Shown here: in pieces, positions 48,506 through 52,968 of the stretch
Numbering within the stretch: position 1 is the first letter of the stretch
How the letters are laid out: every line of letters starts with the position of its first letter
IMG/VR virus record: IMGVR_UViG_3300046755_000050
Coordinates: 1-52,968 of that record
From: a virus
Reading direction: 5' to 3' (one strand)
Length of the DNA: 52,968 bases
Made by a program: the position numbers and the translations under genes
The notes under the pieces: generated by a model
What the model was told of the DNA's origin: nothing
Database searches by the model: none
What the model saw: only the letters and a program-made list of their open reading frames with translations

Positions 48506-48512
48506 ATATATA
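48505..48512 (+). promoter_or_regulatory. Possible degenerate late promoter
   Basis: TATATATA directly after the hairpin repeats the hairpin-then-TATAAATA layout at 3694-3719, but differs from consensus at position 5. Confidence 0.3.
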
Positions 48513-48524
48513 TTAACAACGTGA

Positions 48525-48560
48525 TGTAGGAATATACCTACAATAGCATTCCCGAAAGGG
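48525..48560 (+). other. Two small stems in the leader of the 48578 gene
   Basis: TGTAGG / CCTACA (6 bp, loop AATATA) and CCCGAAAGGG (3 bp with GAAA tetraloop) lie just before the AGGAG ribosome site. Confidence 0.4.
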
Positions 48561-48577
48561 TTTATAGGAGAATAAAA

Positions 48578-49030
48578 ATGGCAGATAAAAAAATAACACA
48601 ATTAACGGATTTAGGTGATTCACTGGCATCCGTAGATTTATTTCATGTAGTGGATGATCCATCAGGAACACCAATCAATAAGAAAATTGCAGCTGAAGAT
48701 GTTTTCAATAACATTCCTAGTTACTTAGGACTATCACAAACTAGTCAATCGTTAACTATGGATAGTTCATCACAAGTTGCAGATGTAACTTCGGCAATAA
48801 CTGAACTTAACGCTGCTTCGGCACCAGGAACAGTTACACTTGCTGACGGAACTAATGGGCAAATTAAAACTATCCTAATTACAACTGGATCAAATGCAGT
48901 AACAATAACACCATCTAATTTATCAGGACATACTTCGGTAGTTCTAAATGCTTTAGGTCAGTCTGTTACATTAATGTTCAAGTCTTCAAACTGGAACATT
49001 GTTGCTGGGCATGATTACACAGCAGTATAA
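48578..49030 (+). CDS. Virion protein with fiber/neck-type N-terminus
   Basis: 150 residues. KKITQLTDLGDSLASVDLFHVVDDPSGTPINKKIAAEDVFNNIP is a segment recurrent in phage tail fiber and neck-associated structural proteins. The rest is beta-rich (TVTLADGTNGQIKTILITTGSNAVTITPSNL) like a fiber or adhesin repeat. A late-type leader with stems and AGGAG precedes it. Likely a minor structural protein. Confidence 0.65.
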   Translation: MADKKITQLTDLGDSLASVDLFHVVDDPSGTPINKKIAAEDVFNNIPSYLGLSQTSQSLTMDSSSQVADVTSAITELNAASAPGTVTLADGTNGQIKTILITTGSNAVTITPSNLSGHTSVVLNALGQSVTLMFKSSNWNIVAGHDYTAV

Positions 49031-49045
49031 TTTTAGGAGTTAATT

Positions 49046-49300
49046 ATGATAGATAAGGCAAAACTTGAAAGTGAAAAGGCAACTTTGCAAAAAGATTATT
49101 CAGAGTTGTCTAATAAAATTGCTACCTTTGAAAAATCTTTGTTCAGTATGAAAAACAATTTACATGCTGTTCATGGTGCAATTCAACAAGTAGATAAATT
49201 TTTAAAAGATTTTGATGATGAAAAAAAAGTATTATTACAGGAGGGAGAACGTAGTGGTGAAAAACAAGATTACAAAGTCACATACAGTTTCGACGGATAA
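49046..49300 (+). CDS. Small coiled-coil hypothetical protein
   Basis: 84 residues, with a continuous helix from about 2 to 65 (heptad-like LESEKATLQKDYSELSNKIATFEK). Ribosome site AGGAG precedes the ATG. Its last 47 nt overlap the following gene in a different frame. Function unknown; possibly a chaperone or structural rod. Confidence 0.6.
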   Translation: MIDKAKLESEKATLQKDYSELSNKIATFEKSLFSMKNNLHAVHGAIQQVDKFLKDFDDEKKVLLQEGERSGEKQDYKVTYSFDG

Positions 49301-49466
49301 TTTTTTATCTGATCTTGCTGATAATACACCAAATGATAAACAATTTGAGGGAGTGCAATTAGAAGATAATTCTGAAGATTATGAATTGCAAGAAGTTGAA
49401 GAAGATTTATCAGGTGGTATAACATTTAAGTATTTAAAAAAAGAAGTAACGGAGAAAAAGAAATGA
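49254..49466 (+). CDS. Hypothetical acidic protein starting at GTG
   Basis: 70 residues from the first of two tandem GTG codons (49254, 49257), behind AGGAGGGAG. An in-frame ATG run at 49212 lacks a ribosome site, lies deep in the previous gene, and gives an implausible N-terminus (MMMKKKYYYRR). The protein is Asp/Glu-rich with a conserved-looking SGGITFKYLKKEV end. It overlaps the next gene by 4 nt. Confidence 0.55.
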   Translation: MVKNKITKSHTVSTDNFLSDLADNTPNDKQFEGVQLEDNSEDYELQEVEEDLSGGITFKYLKKEVTEKKK

Positions 49467-49897
49467 AAACTTTTAGACAACACATTAAAGAAGGTGGACA
49501 AATGGGTGTTGGAACAACTTCACACCATGACTCAGTAGAGAATGGTAGTGTAGGAGTTCATAACATACATGAACCTGCTATAATGCAAAGAGTTAACGCA
49601 TTTGTTGGTGCTGTTGCTGATAGAGAATATATTAAACCCGAAGGCGCTCTTGCTGATTTAGAAGAAAAATTAGGAAGACTTGGTATCGGTTTTAAATCAC
49701 CTATCAACATAGTAGGCAAAAACGGAAACTTTAAAACTGAATTGACACAACACGGCGGACGTTTTGGTAAAGATACTGACGGCTCTGATATTAATGATGA
49801 TGGTATAACACATAGAACAGGTAAAGCATTAACATTAAAAGGAAAATATGAGACGTTAGAGAACGGCGCTGTAAGAGTATATGCAGAGCTTGGCTAA
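49463..49897 (+). CDS. Capsid-targeted protein, unknown function
   Basis: 144 residues. MKTFRQHIKEGG is a clear targeting-type peptide (IKE|G). The body includes AIMQRVNAFVGAVADREYIKPEGALADLEEKLGRLG, then an Asp-rich DTDGSDINDDG loop like an EF-hand or dockerin. Similar proteins are common in marine T4-like phages. It overlaps neighbours by 4 nt upstream and 1 nt downstream. A packaged internal protein is inferred. Confidence 0.65.
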   Translation: MKTFRQHIKEGGQMGVGTTSHHDSVENGSVGVHNIHEPAIMQRVNAFVGAVADREYIKPEGALADLEEKLGRLGIGFKSPINIVGKNGNFKTELTQHGGRFGKDTDGSDINDDGITHRTGKALTLKGKYETLENGAVRVYAELG

Positions 49898-50259
49898 TGT
49901 TTACACAGATAACGAGTAAAAATTGGCTGTTTTATGCCATAAAAAACTATAATATTCCTAATCTGGATACAGAGCAGGAATTTTATGAAGATATAAAACG
50001 ATTTAAGTATATTAAACGTTTATTTCGAAAGTTTAAGTCAACAGGTGAGTTAAAAACTAGACTTATACTTAATCATATAATAGTTTTAAATAATGTATTT
50101 GGAAATGAAGCAGCTTCAACACTGCTACTGTTTAAGATAGAAAGAGAGTTTTGGCCTTTATTAAAAACTTTTTTGATATTCTTAAATAATATAAAAGATG
50201 AGGAGTTACCATTAGTGAAAACTAACAAGACTCTGTTATTAAGTTTGGAGAAAATATAA
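49897..50259 (+). CDS. Conserved phage hypothetical protein
   Basis: 120 residues. NWLFYAIKNYNIP...EQEFYEDIKRFKYIKRLFRKFKSTGELKTRLILNHIIVLNNVFGNEAASTLLLFKI is a helical family that I recall from many T4-like and other marine phages, without known function. The ATG shares its first base with the stop of the preceding gene, and its own stop shares a base with the next ATG. It has no targeting peptide. Function unknown. Confidence 0.65.
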   Translation: MFTQITSKNWLFYAIKNYNIPNLDTEQEFYEDIKRFKYIKRLFRKFKSTGELKTRLILNHIIVLNNVFGNEAASTLLLFKIEREFWPLLKTFLIFLNNIKDEELPLVKTNKTLLLSLEKI

Positions 50260-50849
50260 TGGGAAGAGCAATAGACCTTTTAATTACATATAGAGTTATT
50301 AAGTTATTAGTAACTCCATGGGAAAAACATGACGCTTATAAGTTAGGCATTATCGATGACACAGGTAAAGTAATAAGAAAAGCAAAAACACTAAAAACTA
50401 GTGAAGAAAAGAAATCTTATACTTTATTACATAGATTTGTTTTTAATTTAAAAAGACTTATAGGAATAGTTCCTGGTGGTAAATCAAAACTAGGATCATA
50501 TGCTGCCGCTTTAGGGTTATTATTAAAAGAAGAAAAAGAAATAAATTCTGTTGAGTTAGAAAAAGATTTATACAAACATCTTAGAGAAAATAACTTAATA
50601 GCATTAGATGATACATTGAATGAAAATGTTGGTTATGATTATCTACCTAAGTCTAAGTTCTTAATGATTGATGAACTAAGAGATTTAGAAGATAATGTTA
50701 TCGCTGAAGTTGGCGATGTGGTTGAAAATATAGTAGATCAAAAACCGATAGACAAATACTTTGGTGTAAATTTATATAAAGTTATAAATGAAGATACACA
50801 AAATACAATTGTTGTATCGGAAGATAACATAGAGAGGATAAAATTCTAA
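50259..50849 (+). CDS. Conserved phage hypothetical protein
   Basis: 196 residues. TYRVIKLLVTPWEKHDAYKLGIIDDTGKVIRKAKTLKTSEEKKSYTLLHRFVFNLKRLIGIVPGGKSKLGSYAAALGLLL is the conserved part; the following third is acidic. It recurs beside the previous gene in related phages, as I recall, hinting at a two-protein complex. One-base overlaps join it to both neighbours. No enzyme motif. Confidence 0.65.
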   Translation: MGRAIDLLITYRVIKLLVTPWEKHDAYKLGIIDDTGKVIRKAKTLKTSEEKKSYTLLHRFVFNLKRLIGIVPGGKSKLGSYAAALGLLLKEEKEINSVELEKDLYKHLRENNLIALDDTLNENVGYDYLPKSKFLMIDELRDLEDNVIAEVGDVVENIVDQKPIDKYFGVNLYKVINEDTQNTIVVSEDNIERIKF

Positions 50850-51514
50850 TGAAATCATTTAAGAACTGGTTTGAATCTTGTTGGGATGGATATAAACAAG
50901 TTGGTATGAAGAAAAAAGGTGACAAGATGGTACCAGATTGTGTGCCTGAAGAAGCACCAGCAAATTCAGTTGGTTCTGGTAATATTGCAGGAGTAGGAGT
51001 TGGACCTGATGGTGAACCAGGTGTTATGCCTGGCGCTGCTAACGTGTATAAGAAAAAGAACAAAGATGAATTTAAACAAAGATTATCTCAATTTCTAACT
51101 AAATTTAAAACTGTAAAAGAAGATAACGATACAAAAGTTTTAGAGATAGCACAACAGATACAAGATGATGAGAAAGTCTATTCAAAACAAATAGAACCTA
51201 TTTTAAAAAATCTAAGTAGAAAAAAAGTTAAAGACGAATATAACGAAGAAGAGGCAACAAAATTATTCAGATATGTTGTGGATAATAAAGTAAGAGAAGT
51301 TGCTAGAAACTCTAATATGAATAGTAGAATGATTCCTGGTACAGTAAGAAATGAAGTTGCAACAAAACTACTTTCATCGTATAGTAAAAAGATTGATGAA
51401 TATGTTGACACATATAGCCCAATGGCATCTATGGGATCGCAAGGGCAATTTCACCCTACTGGAAAAAGACGAGTAGTGGTAAACGCAGAAAACGAAAAAA
51501 ACAAAAAGGACTAA
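50849..51514 (+). CDS. Capsid-targeted protein with CWxGYxQxGMK motif
   Basis: 221 residues. MKSFKNWFES is a targeting-type start (FE|S), followed by CWDGYKQVGMKKKGDKMVPDCVPEE, a Cys-containing motif widespread in virion-internal phage proteins. A Gly/Pro-rich linker (50-65) leads to a helical region. The end (GSQGQFHPTGKRRVVVN) is basic. The two Cys might bind metal. Likely packaged. Confidence 0.65.
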   Translation: MKSFKNWFESCWDGYKQVGMKKKGDKMVPDCVPEEAPANSVGSGNIAGVGVGPDGEPGVMPGAANVYKKKNKDEFKQRLSQFLTKFKTVKEDNDTKVLEIAQQIQDDEKVYSKQIEPILKNLSRKKVKDEYNEEEATKLFRYVVDNKVREVARNSNMNSRMIPGTVRNEVATKLLSSYSKKIDEYVDTYSPMASMGSQGQFHPTGKRRVVVNAENEKNKKD

Positions 51515-51516
51515 CT

Positions 51517-52098
51517 ATGGAACTATTAATAGCTTTGGCAATGAAATTTTGGCAATGGTCATTGTTGATACTACTTGTAATAGTAGGGTTTGTTATAAAC
51601 TTATTAGACAAAAAGAAAGTTAATATAAAATTCTCTTATGAAGAATTACCACACTTACAACCAGTAAAGATTTCCACAAAGGGAAAAGGATTCTGGAAAG
51701 GTATAATTATGTGGTTAACTTCAACAAGAAATTGGGTTATTACTAAAGATTGGAAATATAAACTTAACGGTGTTAATTATGTAATACCAGCAGGTTTTCA
51801 ATTTGATGGTGCAAGTATACCTAAGTTTTTGAGAACATTTTTTTCACCTGTCGGTGTATTACTAATAGGTGGACTAGTGCATGATTACATGTACAAATAC
51901 ACTGCTTGCAAACCAGCAAGTAAAAAGAACGCATTATTAATAGTAAATCAAAAGAAGGCAGATCAAATCTTTAGAGATATTAATATTGGTGTAAATGGAT
52001 TTTATCTTATGAATTACTTAGCATACTGGTCATTAAGACTAGGCGGCTTTGTTGCGTGGAATGGTCATAGAAAAAGAAACGCTAAAATAGGAGACTAA
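51517..52098 (+). CDS. DUF1353-like membrane-anchored protein
   Basis: 193 residues. Residues 13-32 form a hydrophobic helix. The core, YVIPAGFQFDGASIPKFLRTFFSPVGVLLIGGLVHDYMYK, is the DUF1353 signature with a conserved His-Asp. Such proteins occur near lysis or tail genes in many phages. The following gene encodes a short membrane protein, and the spanin pair comes next, so a role in host envelope disruption is reasonable but unproven. Confidence 0.8.
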   Translation: MELLIALAMKFWQWSLLILLVIVGFVINLLDKKKVNIKFSYEELPHLQPVKISTKGKGFWKGIIMWLTSTRNWVITKDWKYKLNGVNYVIPAGFQFDGASIPKFLRTFFSPVGVLLIGGLVHDYMYKYTACKPASKKNALLIVNQKKADQIFRDINIGVNGFYLMNYLAYWSLRLGGFVAWNGHRKRNAKIGD

Positions 52099-52099
52099 T

Positions 52100-52210
52100 A
52101 TGTTTTTAACATTAGGATTAATTATAGGATTTATACTAGGTTGGTATGTAAACGAGAAGTTTGAAGACTTAGTTGAAATGTCTAACAAACTAAAGTTTTG
52201 GAAAAAATAA
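52100..52210 (+). CDS. Very small membrane protein
   Basis: 36 residues (MFLTLGLIIGFILGWYVNEKFEDLVEMSNKLKFWKK): one N-terminal hydrophobic helix and a charged tail. GGAG sits 6-9 nt upstream, and the next gene starts directly after its stop. It may be a holin-accessory or other lysis-related peptide by position, but the sequence alone does not decide. Confidence 0.5.
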   Translation: MFLTLGLIIGFILGWYVNEKFEDLVEMSNKLKFWKK

Positions 52211-52669
52211 ATGAGATTAATATTCATAGGCATTATCATCACGTCATTACTTGGTGCTGGTGCCTATGTTTTGAAGTTACAAAAAGATAATGTAATTTTG
52301 AAAGAGAACGCAGTTAAATTAGAGTCTGCTATTACTGAACAAAAAACTTTAATAGAAAATCAGAAAAAAGATTTTGAAGAAATATTAGATGCTAACAATA
52401 AGATGAATAAGTTAGTTAATGCTTTGAAAAAAGATTTAGATGATTTAGATAAAAGATTTAATAAAAAAAATAGAGACGTTGGCAAACTTGCAATTGCTAA
52501 AACGAAGTCTATTGAACGAATAACAAACGGTGCGTCAGCACTTGCTACAAGATGTATTGAGATCGCAAGTGGATCACCTCTAACTGAGGAAGAAAAAAAT
52601 GCTACGAAGAAGTCGGAAATTAACACTGAATGTCCTTCAATTAGTAATCCTAACTATATTCCTTACTAG
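52211..52669 (+). CDS. Inner-membrane spanin-like protein (i-spanin)
   Basis: 152 residues. A membrane anchor at 3-20 (LIFIGIIITSLLGAGAYVL) is followed by a long coiled coil (25-90) and a C-terminal ATRCIEIASGSPLTEEEK...ECP with two Cys. This N-anchor plus periplasmic coiled coil is the Rz-type layout that fuses the inner and outer membranes at lysis. The overlapping downstream gene encodes a lipoprotein in another frame, the classic Rz/Rz1 arrangement. Confidence 0.7.
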   Translation: MRLIFIGIIITSLLGAGAYVLKLQKDNVILKENAVKLESAITEQKTLIENQKKDFEEILDANNKMNKLVNALKKDLDDLDKRFNKKNRDVGKLAIAKTKSIERITNGASALATRCIEIASGSPLTEEEKNATKKSEINTECPSISNPNYIPY

Positions 52670-52968
52670 TTGTAGTGGAGTAAAACAGTTAAGTATATTT
52701 AAAGAAGAAGTACCAAGGGCAAAACTTAATTTAGAAAAACCCACACCATTAGAATTAGAAAACTTAAAATGGATTATTATAACATCTGAAAATGCCGAAG
52801 AAGTATTTAAGAAGTTAGAAGAACAAGGCATAGACCCGGTTTTGTGGGGTTTAACTGATAAAGACTTTGAACTATTGGCAAAAAACTTTGCTCAAATAAG
52901 AAATCAATTAAAAATTACAAATGACTTACTAGATAAGTATAAAGAATATTACGAAGAAGAGGACGCAT
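52599..52968 (+). CDS. Outer-membrane spanin-like lipoprotein (o-spanin), truncated at the window edge
   Basis: Frame +1 relative to the preceding gene, overlapping its last 71 nt; not closed before the window ends. The ATG at 52599 has GAGGA 8 nt upstream. The N-terminus MLRRSRKLTLNVLQLVILTIFLTSC ends in a lipobox-type LTS|C at residue 25. The mature part (PTPLELENLKWIIITSENAEEVFKKLEEQGIDPVLWGLTDKDFE) resembles phage o-spanin-like or Rz1-associated proteins. Together with the i-spanin it would bridge both membranes. Confidence 0.7.
   Translation, partial: MLRRSRKLTLNVLQLVILTIFLTSCSGVKQLSIFKEEVPRAKLNLEKPTPLELENLKWIIITSENAEEVFKKLEEQGIDPVLWGLTDKDFELLAKNFAQIRNQLKITNDLLDKYKEYYEEEDA

Noticed and set aside
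49212-49253. ATG run at 49212 as gene start
   Set aside because: No Shine-Dalgarno and an odd N-terminus; AGGAGGGAG precedes the GTG codons at 49254/49257.
1-52968. CRISPR array, insertion sequence, integrase, tRNA genes
   Set aside because: No regularly spaced repeats, transposase or integrase motifs, or cloverleaf-capable sequences were seen on either strand by eye.

Overview
The window is a continuous, strongly AT-rich stretch of a T4-like (Tevenvirinae-type) marine myovirus genome. Every gene I could support lies on the + strand, packed end to end with frequent start/stop overlaps. Core T4 proteins are recognisable by sequence: terminase, tail sheath and tube, portal, prohead protease, scaffold, capsid, UvsW/X/Y, gp41, gp43-47, gp55, gp62 and RegA. 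The cyanophage-like gene order (23 - tail-tube-fold gene - uvsY - uvsW - 55 - 47 - 46), a CobS-like ATPase, and auxiliary genes for ribosomal protein S21, Hsp20, rubrerythrin, peptide deformylase and sulfotransferase fit a marine T4-like phage. The low GC and phage S21 point to a SAR11/Pelagibacter-type host. That host call is inference, and no tRNA gene, integrase or host gene was seen. Both window ends cut genes: gene 17 on the left and an o-spanin-like gene on the right.

Layout. 1-11543: late virion assembly (17, 18, 19, 20, two small prohead genes, a beta-propeller-like gene, 21, 22, 23, a small membrane protein, a tail-tube-fold protein). 11569-19963: recombination and repair plus late sigma factor (uvsY, uvsW, 55, 47, 46), then peptide deformylase, a PLP-fold enzyme and a DNA methyltransferase. 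20103-26334: accessory block with a HExxH/VWA protein, a CobS/MoxR ATPase, S21, a structured intergenic RNA, Hsp20, sulfotransferase and rubrerythrin. 26395-40447: replisome (45, a glycosyltransferase, 44, 62, regA, 43), two methyltransferases, uvsX, 41 and a large unknown gene. 40549-51514: an island in which many proteins start with a short peptide resembling the T4 capsid-targeting sequence (MK-S/T-F-K/R-x-aromatic...E), including a ligase-like enzyme, an adenylate kinase and a 984-residue multidomain nucleotidyltransferase. 51517-52968: a DUF1353 protein, a small membrane protein and an overlapping spanin pair.

Regulation is unusually readable. Early or middle genes carry host sigma70 promoters (TTGACA-16/17-TATAAT), and late genes carry the T4 late element TATAAATA recognised by gp55, which is itself encoded here. 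In about eleven genes the promoter lies so close that the predicted +1 is at or within about 2 nt of the ATG, and no Shine-Dalgarno is present. In several late cases the upstream stop codon, the late promoter and the downstream ATG are compressed into about 14-17 nt.

The best candidates for something undescribed are: (1) the island of capsid-targeted nucleotidyl-transfer enzymes, probably packaged with the DNA and delivered at infection; (2) the systematic leaderless promoter architecture; (3) a four-stem RNA at about 24405-24550 upstream of hsp20 with possible alternative pairings; and (4) the HExxH-VWA/CobS pair. All calls come from reading the sequence and from recalled family knowledge; no database search was run.
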